Below are positions 44,773-58,000 of a DNA stretch of 64,000 nucleotides, piece by piece (within the stretch, counting starts at the first letter, position 1; each line of letters starts with the position of its first letter). The stretch comes from Anas platyrhynchos (lineage: Eukaryota > Chordata > Aves > Anseriformes > Anatidae), in contig NC_092589.1 in assembly GCF_047663525.1 (NCBI RefSeq), forward strand, positions 79,301,501 to 79,365,500, in the 5' to 3' direction. A program made the translations under genes and the position numbers. Below the pieces are notes generated by a model, which saw nothing but the letters and a program-made list of their open reading frames with translations, ran no database searches and was not told the origin of the DNA.

Positions 44773-47700
44773 CCCTGCACGTTCAATAGATGGTGGCATC
44801 ATATGATGCTTTTTTCAGTTGTGATACCTTAAATTAGTTTGCCCAGCAGCTAAACAGTGGACAGAGAGTTTATACTTATCTTCCAAACAATGACTTAAAC
44901 ACCACTGTAGATAATGGCACTGTTTTTTCAGAAGAGATATTAGGTAGGGCTCTAGGGAGATTTTCTTATCTTTCTGAGAACTGCTACACAGGAAACAAAT
45001 TTGATGCTATATTAAACCTGGAGTGAATACATTACTGTCAAAGTAGTTATTACTAGTTTACCCTGGTGTACTTCTGAGCAGAAATTGGCAGTATAGATTC
45101 TGTCTGGGTGGGTGCTAAAGATGAACAGATGGATGCTTTTTGCCACATTTTATCTTAAGCATTGAATAAAATGGTAATGACGTATTTGGCTACGACAATT
45201 TCTGCGACTGGAAGTTTCTGAAACTAAAAATGTTTCATCTGTGCATCTCTCTTCCTCTTTTATAAGCTATTCTGGTTTTCGTTCTTGATGACTGAACTTT
45301 TCTGCTTTATGTACAACTCTAAATTTACTTGTTATTAATGCTACTGCCTAGGCTAGACAAGAAAAAGACTAATTTTAACTCTGCTTGACACCACGGGCAG
45401 TGTTTGGCATCATGTTGGAGTGATTTATATCTCTCAGATTAAACTGCATACTTCTGGTGAGGACTAGATTGTCACCTGCATCCCAAATCAAAGCAGTTGC
45501 ACTGCCCTGAATGTTGGTGGTTTGTTTGTTTGTTTGTTTTTAATAGGAACTAAGGTGCAGAACTTCCCAATGCTGGAATGAGAAAAGTAAATGCTTCTTT
45601 TTCAGGGAAACATTCAGTAACTTTTAAAGTGGATGAAACTATTCTCTGTTAAGGTTGTTATACATAAAAGATTTTCCAGTGCCTCGCTTACTTATTTTGT
45701 TTTCTTTTAATAGAACAGACTAATGATAAAATAAAACTGTACCAATTCACAGTCTGTTAAAATTTTCCTTAAAATTGAGTTCATCATTCAGAATGGCTAT
45801 CATCCATTTTTAATTAAATTATATTAATGTAATCTTTTATGATTATGTTCATGAGATAGCCCTTAATGGTTGCTTTCCTGGACTGCCAGTACAGTCTCTG
45901 TGTATGTCGTGTGTCAAAGTGTCAGACAGATGATACAGATGATGCAAATTGGGCAAAAACCGTGAAGCTGTAAAATTAGCGAACCTCTGCTCTCGATATT
46001 TTTATCTTTCATGTGTCGCATTTTTAAAGAGGTTTCTAGTCTTGTTAGAATTGGCAATGACAGAGGGTGACACCATCACTGAAACAGTGAAACATATATC
46101 TGCTTATTTTAGCTATCTGACTGTGTGTTTTTTTCTCTTGAGGTCCATCTGCTACCACTGGCTCAGCAATCTGATTTAGATGCACCACAATGCCCTTCCA
46201 TCCCAGAAACTGCATAAATGCAGCACTGATTCACAATCTTAAATCTAAGTGGGTGGAAAGTGCATTTCATTACACTAGGGCTTGAATTCTTCAATTTCTT
46301 TTCTCTTGCTTCTGGGAAGATTGAGAGCTTTGGTATTCTAGCAGTGGGATTAGATATAAACCTTAAAAAGCCTTCTTTCATTGAAGGGGGCACTATGGGT
46401 TTCCTGGCTCTCACTCTGGTCTGAACTTGCCTTAAACACAGTCATTCATCTCCAGCTTGCTTCAGTTTGGTGCAAAGCTTGGCAAAAGTAAACTCCATCT
46501 TTCTGTTTCTCATTTTTCATGTCTCACCAATGTACATTTTTTCTACTCACATGTCCCCTGGCTTGTCTGCATCACCTCCGTGACCCCTCTTGCATTAACT
46601 CTGCCTATTGTTGCCAGCATAGGTTACAAAATCCTCTCATCTTTGAGATGCTGTTCAGGGGGCTGGGACGTATGCTACAAGTCAAAATGGCTGTGGTCAA
46701 ACTTGGGGTTTCCATTCAAAGTTTCAGGAGCACAACATCATTGTCTTGAGTTTGGCGTCTGTCACCTCAGGGTGAACAAAAGAGTTGTAGTTGAATAAAG
46801 TTTCTGTAGCTCAGCAGGGGCCACTTACAGACCTATCTGCTGTAGCCTCCCCAGATGGGTGCCTGATTATACAGCAAGAGCTACCATGACAGTGCTACCA
46901 CAGGAGCTGGTGGAATGTCAGGATGGGCTTGCTAATGAACACTAACAACCCTTGGGTAAGCATGAATCCTGTCTTCACAGATTCAGTGACAGAAAATGAC
47001 CTTGTCTTAGCAGCAAAGGAACACTGACAATGCCAGGCTATCAGCCTGTGATGTGGCAAATGTCACAGTTACTTATTCCCTAGTTTCTAGTTGTGATAAT
47101 ATGAGCTCCACAGGCTCTCTGCCTGAGTATCAGCTCCTTGGTGTGGGACATGCATTTGGATGCTTATCTATAGTTGGGTGTATTTTCCTTAATCTCCTGG
47201 TTGCCAGTGTCCTGAATGGTATGCAGTATGCCACAGCCTTTGGGAGGCCTTAGGATGAAGCAGACAGGGTACTCAGAACTTCCCCAAACCCCAGAGCCAG
47301 CCCACTGGAACAGGGCACTCTGTAGGGCCAGCATCCTGTGAGTGTCCTTTATCACCCAAGGGCAAGGTACCTCTCTTGTCTTTTCTCCCAGACTGAGTAC
47401 TGGCTTATCACAGACAGACATAAGACATACTCCTAGACAGAACCTTTTTAGTCCCTGCCTTCCACATATGGGAACAGGAACTACACTGTGGTCACAGAAG
47501 TCTGTGTGAGGTGACTAGAGGAAACAAACTCCTGCATACCATCTTGCTGGGCAACTTTTATGAATTTCATGTCTGAATCAGGGGAAGGAGGTGTCCAGAG
47601 AAGCTGCAGTGACTGAAACCTGGCTCTCTAATAAGAGTTTCAAAGGGATCTTGTAACAGAGAGTAGATCTCCTGTCAGAGACTTGTAGGGATTTCCTTGG

Positions 47701-50700
47701 AAGGGTAGCTGTGGTGTGTAACCTCAGAGTGATAAATGTAATCCTAGCCCTTGAGATAGGAGGTATTGATTTTTTAACAATTTAAATCTCTGTCCTGGTG
47801 TGCTCTACCTGGATTTATCCTAGACATGACCTCATGCTGTCCAGACATTTTATGAGAAAAAACACTGTGTTTGATGGGTTTCTTGTAGGCAACTGGTATA
47901 GTAATGGAAAAAAAATGTGTGTTGCTCTGTAGCTCTCCTCAAGTAACACGGAGCTGGGACCAAGTCCATGTGAAACCATGAAGCTTGTTGGAGCCAGCTC
48001 AAGCCATTTGGGTGCTCAAACCTCCACTTTGTTTGAAGTGTTGGGTCTAAATGCCAGCCAGAACTTACCCCAGCTGAGCCAGAGCTGTGCATGGGCTGTT
48101 TGGGCAGCTGGCTGTTACCAGCCCATCTGAGCTCTCCTTGCCCGCTTCTCAGTGGGGTCATTTTTTTCTGGGTTTCTTTCTAATATATCACGACGCTTTG
48201 TAAAGTTTGTGAGTTGAATTTGAGTGCTGTTTTCTAAAATGCCTTCAAGTAGTGAATATAACCTGACAGAACACGTAACACAGATTTTCTGAAAGAAATT
48301 GATGATGCTGCCTAAAGCCAGCCTAATCCTTCCTCTGCAGATATTAACTGTTTACCCCAAGCAAGTGGTACTTGCCCAATTGCTGTTTCAGGTTAAGCAG
48401 CTCATCAGAAACAAAAAGATAGCAGTAACAAAAGAAGATTGACAACTTAAAAACAGTGTCTTGCCACAAAATTTAAAAGCACTAAAACAACACCACTATG
48501 ATTGGAAATAAAAATTATCATGGAAGAAGTCCCCTAGAGAGGTGAGTTATCTGAGGCTTAGTCAATTAGTGTTTGAAAGCAATCTGGGAAAATTTTTGAA
48601 TATATGTCTCCGTTCACCCAGTTGTTCTGAAAACTAGGAGAAAGTGGCTGTGGCAAAAGACCACAGAAGTGGTTCCCCTGTGCTCTCCTGAAAGCCAGAA
48701 GCATGCACCCATGCCTCCTTCAACTTATCTTTAAGCCAGTCTTTCATACTATTTTCTGCTCCTCACCTTTCTTCAGAATGAGCACAGGTGAAATTACAGA
48801 TGCTGTACAATAAGTCCAAAGATAAAGTACGAATCACTTTCTGTTGTATGTCTAATTCTGGCTGCCTCACCTCCATGCAATCAACAAATGATTGCTTTTA
48901 ATTTTTTTTTTTGCCTTTTTTTTTTTTCCTTTTATTTTCCTTATTTTATTTTTTTTTTTCCATCTGAAAGTGGCATGTAGAGTGGAGCTGCACCAGAGGT
49001 ACATTTTCTGGAAAAGTTTCAATGTAATTGGGCAATGTCAGTTTTGCAGACAAGGAACCCTAAAAAAAACACCCAGGTGTTTCATTTTTTGAAATGCCTT
49101 GTGATATTTTCTGTAAAAATCTTATCTCAGAATCAGCTCGACCTAGAAATGTCAGTACGTTGGAGATGCTTGCTAGTGTGGATCTTGGCAGTCCAGAGTG
49201 TCTCAGCAGGCTCTAATGACTCTGCCAAAAAGTCTTGTGGAGAAAATTAATCTCTAGCAGAGCCAAGTTGCTTCAGAAAATGAACCAGGGACTTAGATGA
49301 TTTGCCATAGTGAAGCATCTTCAACAATTATAAATAACCTGCCTTGCTCCCTCTCTCTCATGCCTCTCTGGCTGTGCACTTGACTCAAAGCTATTTCCAG
49401 TGCTTGGAAAACCCGGCCACCATCATGCCTCCTGTATGCTGTGTGCAGGTGGTGGGAGGTAAGACCACGAAGATTTTTCTTCATTCACTATTCTTTGGTG
49501 CTCTAAAGACTGGATTTAAACCAGGATTAGGACTGCCTTCTGGAGAAGACAGTGCCTCTTGTTTCCCAATATCTAGTCAAATTGAGTGCTTCTACCTTCT
49601 CCTTGGGAAAACAGTGCCATAGGGCATGCTATGATGAATCCAAGGGTATGGGCTAAGGAGAGGGATATACGGAGGGAAGGAAGATGGTAGCAATACACTG
49701 AGAAATGGATTGAATCAGAAAACTCTGATGTCCATCCCTGGCTGCTGTGAATTGATGTAAAGGTGCAGGGAGTGGAGCACAGCGGAGCTGACTGCATGTC
49801 AGCCACTCATGACACAATTGCAGCCCTACTGCTGCCATGTGCAGCTTGGCAAGGTCTGGCAAACCCTGGGACACCCAGGGCAAACAAACCTGTGCTGTGT
49901 TGTGAGCTGTCACGTATAGGAAGCTATCGGCACACAACAAGGTGCCTTCTATACGTAACAGAAGGGTAAGGAAAGCTGATCCATGAGCCCTAGTTCTGTT
50001 TTGCTTCTTTGCCTTCATGCAGCCCAAGTACGGTCTTCCCAGGATTACTTAAGCAATGGATTCATATTCTGAATAAATTTTGCCTGGGTTACAGGCTTTG
50101 CCTGGGTGTCAGGGGAGGAAATGTTCAGTGTGGGAGAGTCTGGGACCAAAGCTTTGTCTTTGGGTTTATCCTGTGTTCTTCTCCCCTCTGAACAGGGAAT
50201 GGTACAGCTCGTGAGGAAGGTTAAGACAGAACCTGCAGAAAGGTTACAAAACTAGGCAGTCGACTTTTAGCATTCAACAGAACCTGCTACAGTAAAAAAA
50301 AGAAAAAAAGAAAAGAGGAAAGCTGGGTCCCATTTGGCAGCACTGGGCTTAGGGAGAAAGGTTGAGTGAGTCAGTAGTAAATAAATGGGGTATGTGGCAA
50401 GACAACAGGTGGCTGTATCAGCAAGAATATACATGACCTTCTGTTGTTCCTCTGAGCTCCTGTTTGACAGAAAGCTCTAATCATTTTGGGTAAACAGAGC
50501 TATAAGCTACAGATAGACAAAAAGGCACAAGAAGGAAATTATTCAGTAGGCAGAGAAAGCAAACCTGCTCTCTTCAGCTTTTTTCCATCTGTTGGTCCCC
50601 ATTGAGAAATTGAAAAGGCAGTCGCTGGGGAGTCCTGATCTGCTGGCAATCCAAAGTGATTATTTGATTTGCTTTCACGCAGTTGCAGTGTTGAATCTCA

Positions 50701-51030
50701 GTGTTCCAGCAGGAGCCAGCCTTATTATTTCAAGGTATTTTAGCTTTCACAGTCACTGTTTTTCTCGTAAAGCTTTAGTTTTCAAAATATGCTCTAATCT
50801 AACATAGTATAAATTTAAAGATTATCGAAATTTAGGTAACATTAAACTGTGATGGGGGAAGGGAAGTGTACAGCAGTTTCCAATTTGTGATTTTTTTTTT
50901 TTTTTTTGCAGCTTTGAGTTGCAGAAATAATAACAGTATTTAAAGGAGTCAGCAAGGGGCTGTAATAAGCAGAATGCCTTTCATGGCTATGAACATGCTG
51001 TCCATGTAATGTGTGTGATTCATCTGGATT

Positions 51031-51062
51031 CACTATATTTTTTTTTCACTATATTTTTTTTT
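51031..51062. repeat. Perfect 16-bp tandem duplication (CACTATA plus nine T)
   Basis: Two identical adjacent units, 51031-51046 and 51047-51062, each CACTATA followed by nine T residues. This is a short replication-slippage type duplication. Confidence 0.9.
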
Positions 51063-52279
51063 CCTTATTATATTAGTTACAGTTTGCACTCTTCTTTGTA
51101 TCAGAAAAATCCACATATTTACTTTTCCTGAGGTCCTCATTTCCGTGGACCTCCAATACTGACTTGAAGCAGACCAGTCTGGTCTGACTGATGTTAATTG
51201 GAGTTATCTCCACTCATTTCTCACACTGCAATAGTTAGAACACAACCCCACTACATATGTCAAGCAAGGAATTATTAAAGAGATATTCTTAGAAAGAAAA
51301 TATTGCCTTCCCTTCCAAACAACACCTTCTCTCCAGTACTCATACTCCCAAGAATCAAAGTCAGAACAGAAACAAATGTTGGCCTCCACAGAATTCGTGC
51401 TAGAGGACATTGATGTCTTGGGGGACCTCCACAATCAAACTGGTGCAAAAATCTTAAACCTCACATGGCACCTCCTTGATGTTGCCTCTGACTCTGCTCC
51501 CAATACCTGAACTCAAAGTCAATATGCAGATTGTACTATGTATGGATAAGCTGTATCATTTTGAACATCAAGCCATTAACTCAATGACTGACTAGGACAA
51601 TCCAGGCAATTACTATCATAACTAGCACAACTGTTCATATAGATCTTTTGCAGATGAGTAGAGAGAAGAAAAGAAACTTGAGAAATAGGTAAAAAATAAA
51701 AAAGGAAAAAAAAAAAAAAAGAGCTGAAGAAATGAATTTTGCAAATATCTGCAGTAGAAGATTTCCAGGCCAGCGGATCATTCCTCTCAGAATCCAGAGA
51801 CTCTGCCAAACAAGCCATAAAAAAAAAGACGGAGTAGTTGCCCTGACAGATGTTTAGCTATTGCAACAGCATGTATAGTATAAATATTTAAATAGCACAA
51901 AATACAACAAAAATATCAATTATGGACCAAAGATTATTATACTTCTATATTTTCTTCATGGTCAAGATACTAAAACTGGTGTTTCGGTTAACTCTCTCTC
52001 CCTATATTGTGATATGAGGAGAAAACAGTCTGAAAAAATGTATAAACATTTCAGGCTTTTCCTCTGAAAGTGACAACTAGTGGGGGTTTTTGAATATACG
52101 CTATTCAAGGAGTCAATGGATAAGAAGCAGGGGTGTGTTTTTCTTTTCATGTTTGAAACACAAAAAGCTTAAGAATTCATCATCCATATCTGAGCTGTAA
52201 AGCCCTGAAACATTTAACTATCATCTAAGTAAGACAGGATGAAAATTCATGACAAACATCATAATTATAAGGACTTGAC

Positions 52280-52306
52280 AAAAAAAAAAAAAAAAAAAAA
52301 AAAAAA
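52280..52306. repeat. poly(A) tract
   Basis: Run of 27 A residues with no recognised retrocopy upstream. Confidence 0.95.
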
Positions 52307-54446
52307 TGTATGGCTCTTCTATTAAGGTCTGGGATAAAGGAAGTGGAGAAAACACAGGATACCTCCTGACTGTGATAACAATAACATCTTCATGACTTTC
52401 TTCATGTCATGTCTAAAGGGAAGCCTTATGATACTTTGTGGGCTTTGTACAGGTGAACTCTGCACATATGCTAAGCTTTATTGGTTGAATTCACAGGTGG
52501 AGGTGCTGATCTGGAAGCTGCAATAGGACAAACAATTGATTTGAAATGTCTATGCAAAGAGATGAAGTTCTTCTCAAGAAGGGCAGGCAACACTGAGTTT
52601 TGCTGTCCCCTGGCCAAGAACAAAGTAACTTGTCACTTACTGGCTGCGAGGTGGAGGTAAAGATTTTTGGTAAGGGCAGAGCTGCTTTTCTTACTGATGC
52701 CAGATATGCTGGTGAAGCAGTCAGCACCCTAGAAAACTGCCAGCTCTGTTTGTGCCTAACATCATCCTCGAGATGCCTGAATTAGAAGCTTAGTCACACA
52801 GTCTGCCAATTTAATCGGTGAAGAAAGGCAGACGCCTCCAGAGAATGAATGGCATAAATCTTAGTGCAAGTGCATCCTAAAAATAGTTGTGAGGAATCCA
52901 CACCTGAGCCTCCTGTGTGTATGAGTGGCTTTCCTTAAGTGGCCAAAGGAAATTTAGTGAGGAATTTAAAACCCCATGACTATTGCATATGCTAGGAAAA
53001 AGATAATAGGATAGTCAACAAAAAACAACATCTTTCTGCCTTCAGTAAATATATAGATGCACAATAGTTAAGAAATTAATATAAAATAGCAAATAATAAT
53101 ACAGAATGATACATTCACATAGAATAAATGTAAATAAATACATACATACATATGCAGACCAAAGGAAGGAAATAATATTTTGAATTCAAAAATTAATGAA
53201 GTATGACAGCTGTACTAGAAATGGGTGATCACCAGAGTATAACACGTTTATATATATATATACCTGTGATCAGTGTGAGGGGGTATACGTATGTGTGTGA
53301 ATTTACAAGCAGTTTTCCCTACTTCCTCACAAGGAAAACATACCTAAAGGAAGGCAGAATATAATTGTATGTGCAGACTGAAGAACCTCATAATTCAGGT
53401 ACCATTTCTGTGATTCTTTGCAGACACAGTCCTCCACGTTTCAAGGTAAGGTCCTACATATATATGTATATATTTAAATAAAGTACTCAGACCACATTTT
53501 TCCTCTATTAAATATACATGAGTATTTTTATGTGCTGGTAGAGGTGGTTGCAGACATGCCAATGCACATAAAAAGGCATAACAACAAGGTGCGAGAAGCC
53601 TCAGGAAATCAATAGAATGCTGTAGTTTTGTGTATGAAATTTTTGTGTTCTTGCAGCCTATCTGATTTCCACTGTTTCAAACCTTGGATCTCTTTTTGTT
53701 ATGCCTATTAATAAGCTGTCAATCTAGTACCTCTATGCAGCCTTCAAAAGTAAGGCCTTAAATTAGGAGAGGAAAGTAGGGAAGGTGTAAATTGCAATTG
53801 GTAGTGTAACTCTGGTGGTGTGAAAGTCCTGCTAATACAGAGAATCTTTTTTTCTTCTTCAACTAAGAGAAATATACCACTTCAGTGCTTTTAGTTTGAG
53901 TGAGATTGTTAAGTCTGTGACTGACAATAATATTGTAAGCTTCTTAAAGCATATGTAGACTTCCTAGCATCCAGGGAGTCAGCAGAGAAGATGAAAAAAT
54001 TACCATGGCTTTAATGACATATTTGACATTTGTTTATGCATTCCTATGTCTGATTCACATGCAGCTATGCTCAGTACTCTTTTAACAGTTGCTTGTCTTC
54101 ACTATTTAAAGAGGCAATAAACCTTCTCTTTAAACCAGAAGGGGTTCTAGTGAGAGCACAGTGGAGGAGGTTTGGGGGAGCTGGCAAAGCTGGGAAACCC
54201 TCCCTAAAGCCTTGCCCAAAGATGCTTGAGATAGGGTCAAGCTTCAGTGGTTCTGAATGGCATTTTGAAACTGTTGTGCTTGTGCCCCAGCCCTAAATTT
54301 GATGCTATTGACCTTGAAAGCCATGGAGCTTTTGTGCACTCACACAGAAATCAGCTTCTGAAATCCACTTACCTACTTGCCACCTTGGGGGATCACCTCT
54401 CTCACACCAAGCTCAGAAGTGGTGGTTAATGAAGCCCCACTCTCTT

Positions 54447-54463
54447 TAATAATAATAATAATA

Positions 54464-54501
<38 letters not shown>

Positions 54502-54514
54502 AATAATAATAATA

Positions 54515-54555
<41 letters not shown>
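54447..54555. repeat. Compound (AAT)n-(GAT)n-(AAT)n microsatellite
   Basis: About 108 bp of phase-locked trinucleotide repeat: roughly five AAT units, then about twelve GAT units (54464-54500), then about seventeen AAT units with one AGT interruption near 54517. Frames through it encode runs of isoleucine or methionine and are not genes. Confidence 0.97.
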
Positions 54556-54556
<1 letters not shown>

Positions 54557-54933
54557 GATACCATTGACCACAAAGTCTGATCTTCTTTTACCCATTTTTA
54601 ACATGATCGATTCACCCTATAAAGCTTTTCTACTCCTTAAATCTAGGACAGCATGGCTGCCATCCTGCCATCACTGCAGAAGTCAAATGTCACACTCAGA
54701 AAGCCACCTCAGCTGCTGGAAGGAACAAGGTAAGGAGAGTATGCTGTGAGCATAATGGCTTTCAGGTTGAAGTTGTTTCATACTGACTAGAACATAAATC
54801 AGTAATGCAGAGTAGAAGAACACCTCCTTAGCTGTTAAGTCCAGTCCTGTCCTCTGCTATCCCAGGTAACCATGCTATGTAGTTTCCTTCAGAAATGCCA
54901 GTCCGTATAGCTGATTTGTCTTCTAAAATCACA

Positions 54934-55042
54934 GAATTTCTAGGTTGGAAGAGACCTCAAGATCATTGAGTCCAACCTCTGACCTAACACTAACAGTCCC
55001 CACTAAACCATATCCCTAAGCTCTACTTAAAGCTTTTGACTT
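54934..55042 (-). mobile_element. CR1 LINE, short 3' end
   Basis: On the minus strand it reads 'GTTAGGTCAGAGGTTGGACT', 'CAATGATCTTGAGGTCTCTT' and 'CCAACCTAGAAATTCTGTGA', the last 110 or so bases of a CR1 copy of a different subfamily from those at 1.1 and 43.2 kb. Confidence 0.85.
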
Positions 55043-58000
55043 GGAGGATACAACAGAAAACCTTCAGGCTAATGTTCTCACAAAGAAATGGCATGATGAC
55101 GTCTAAATCTCTAATCTGAAAATGGAAGGCATCAGGTTTGCTAACTCCAGAGGAAAATAAGCTATGTCATGTGGAAAAGGAGAGATAAAGCAGAATGTTT
55201 TGATGAATGTTATGCAACTCCAGCAGTTTCGTTCAGTGTATTATTTTTAGTCATAGCTGCAGTACACAATATGTGCGTATGATCTGCAGAGGGATTTATT
55301 TTAAATAATTGTGGATGGAAGAACCAGGAGCATTGTTCAGAGAGCTATCTCAGCTCATCCCCAGCTTACATCTCTGAAACTGCAGAGAGGCAAATACTAC
55401 CCTATAAACTTCCAGAAACAACAATTAAAGTCATGATTACTTCCATATATACGGATTTTTAAAGTAACACCTTCTGGAGGGATTTTTCTTGCACACACAC
55501 AACAATGCTGACTTCCCACTGCCTGCAGCCTGGCTCTGGGACACTGCAGAAGCTGAGAACCTGAGCACCATGTGGTAAAACAACATTTCTTCATGAAAAA
55601 GTATAAAACAGAGAGCAGGCATAAAGTAATTCTTCCTGTTTATGTTCTCCCAGCTGTTGCTACCAGCAAGTTAAAAACCACCCACGTTGGAGGCTGCTTC
55701 AGAAACACTGTCTTCAGTCATGCTAGGCAAACCCAATTTAACTACATGGTGTGAACAGGCATTTCCTTCAGAAGGTCAGCTTAATAGTTTCAGGGAACAT
55801 CATCCGGTTTCTGGGTTATGGGATGCAGACAATGATTGTTTCTGATTCACCCACTCTGTTTCAAAGGGTACTCATTTGTATCCTCTCTCAGTTTTGTCCT
55901 TTTTAATCAGTGTTCAATATAGTCAGTATTTCCTTGCTAGGAACCTATTCCAAAGCTCTTGGGCAGCCATTTCCCATTTTCCATCATCTCTGACATCCTT
56001 TTCTGTACCCTTTTCTGTTCTTTTCAGGATGAAGTGAACATAGCCATATACAGTGTTCATAAAGAATCTACTATTTTTTTTTTTAAATTATTTTTTCCCC
56101 CAATACAAAATTCCATTTAATTTTAATTTAATTTAATGCCGTTAAAACAGAATCTGTGCTTATGTTCAAATTTTGGCTTTCAAAAGCGGGAGTGCTTCGA
56201 ATTCTCTTGCAAACTTTGAAAATGTCATATGGTTTTATTAACTACATTTAAAGCAGTTGCATGTTTGAAGACATTATCTGTCATATTTATAGCCAATATC
56301 TACGTCTCTTAAACAATAATCCTTGTCTCTTGAGGGTCCATGACCTGCAGTAACTGAGGCAGGCCACTGCAAAGATTTTTTCCTATCTTGAAAAACTTAC
56401 ATCCATCATACAACATCTCAGATGCCTACATCTGGAAGCAGCAGCTGAACAAACAAACAAAAAACCCTACAAACTGACACTTATAAAGTTAAGGCAACAG
56501 AGAAATCTGGGCATTCAGATTCATTCACACAGTGGCTTTATCATTTGTGCAAAAAGGTCTCTGATATTTTTACAGCAACCTCATGAAACATGCTCTAAGG
56601 ATTTTCTCGATGCAAGCCTTGGTGGATTGCTGGCTCATCGGCACAGCAGATGCTAACACCGCAGTTCTGTGACCCTCCAGATGGGAAGGAGAGTGGGCTG
56701 TCAGCCTGGCACACCAGGAAATGTTTGATAGGCACTGATGTGGCGAAAGGTGCAGACAGGCATCTGCCCCGATGCTTAGGAGGAGTCAGGCACTTAATGC
56801 AAGAAAAGCTCAAGTACGTGCCTCTCTACATTACTGGAAATTTTCAGATCTCCAAAATCCATCCCTTGATCCATGTGTTTGGGGGAACACATCTTCTCTA
56901 CCTGTGTGAAGGGGGTAATAACACCGCCTTATCTCGGAACAGGGTCCACAGACCAGCCTATTTAAGGCTTTAAACTGGATAAACAGCAGAGCATGACACT
57001 GTGATACAATGACAGCTGTTAGACGTGTCTGACTACCATAGGATTTTCTCAAGGTTTGTTTCCTTTACTGAGATTTGTGAACAATCACTGGCATTTAAGT
57101 GGAACCGAGATTAAGATTTTTTTTTGTTTGTTTCTTTGTTTGTTTTCAGTTAGAGATGACACTTTCCTATGCATTTTATTTAAAGATATCCACATCACTT
57201 CTGGCAGCTATGCACAGTTCCACTTATGAAAGTATTTTGAACATGGAAACAAGAACTGTGCAGGTTTTATGCCCCAGAAGCATGCACTATTCTTCTTCTC
57301 ACTAGATGGAGGTCCAGTGCCATGAAAACTGCAGCATTCTTGATTCTTCAAGTTAGTGATGAAGTTGAAATCATTGCCACAACGATCTAGGCAAAACTTT
57401 GCAGTATATCTGTGCTCTGAGTAGAGGACACAGATAAAGGAATGCATATTTATAGATCTGTTAAAGCCTATAATACCCTTTGGTAATAAAACATTTAGAA
57501 AGGGGAGTTTAAAAATGCCATAAAGTTGTAGATGTTTAGATGCAGATGTCTAGCTGTAATGAAGACTTTATAAAATCCAGTTGTGCTGAATAAATTTCTT
57601 TTGGCAAAAGCAGAACTATTTAATAGATCACATCTGCCTGGTTGAAGCTGCATTAATCCTGACAGTAAATTGCTGTAACTAATCTGTTTTAATTAGGGAG
57701 AGTAAGGACTGCCATTTATTTTGCTTTTCGAATTTTTCAGTAATCATGCTGCACCATGCCAGTGCATTTAACACTCGCCAGTCCTGGTACCAGAACAAAT
57801 GCAGGTAAGACCTTTCTTTAGGGGTACCATCCATTTGCACGAAGGAGTCCTATTTAACCTCCTCCAATCTTCCATTAGCTCTGCCTTTCACTTTCCAGAA
57901 AATCTGTAGCCCCTTTGTCCTAAAACATTCCTCTCTATTGTCATGCTGGACTTCTCTAAGAATCATTTCTCAGACACTTAATATGAAAGAGGAAGTTGAA

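Larger units (their letters stand above)
44773..54933. other. Intergenic sequence, no supported gene
   Basis: About 10 kb in which I recognise no coding exon, RNA gene or transposon. Moderately GC-rich parts at 46.4-48.2 kb and 49.3-50.2 kb carry several short open frames on both strands without domains. T/A runs lie at about 48900-48960, 50891-50907, 51705-51720 and 52280-52306. A 16-bp tandem duplication lies at 51031-51062 and (TA)n stretches at 53248-53262 and about 53457-53472. A TAATTA-rich segment lies at about 45690-45850. Confidence 0.5.

Noticed and set aside
51171..51185. Short palindrome AGACCAG-T-CTGGTCT
   Set aside because: A seven-base arm is expected by chance in a window this size.
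54373..54580. Open frames on both strands with Ile and Met runs
   Set aside because: They are translations of the AAT/GAT microsatellite.
56595..56813. Cys-rich minus frame that could suggest an FHL5 LIM domain
   Set aside because: Cysteine and histidine spacing does not fit a LIM zinc finger (CxxC is followed by Hx3C instead of Hx2C and the second finger is missing).
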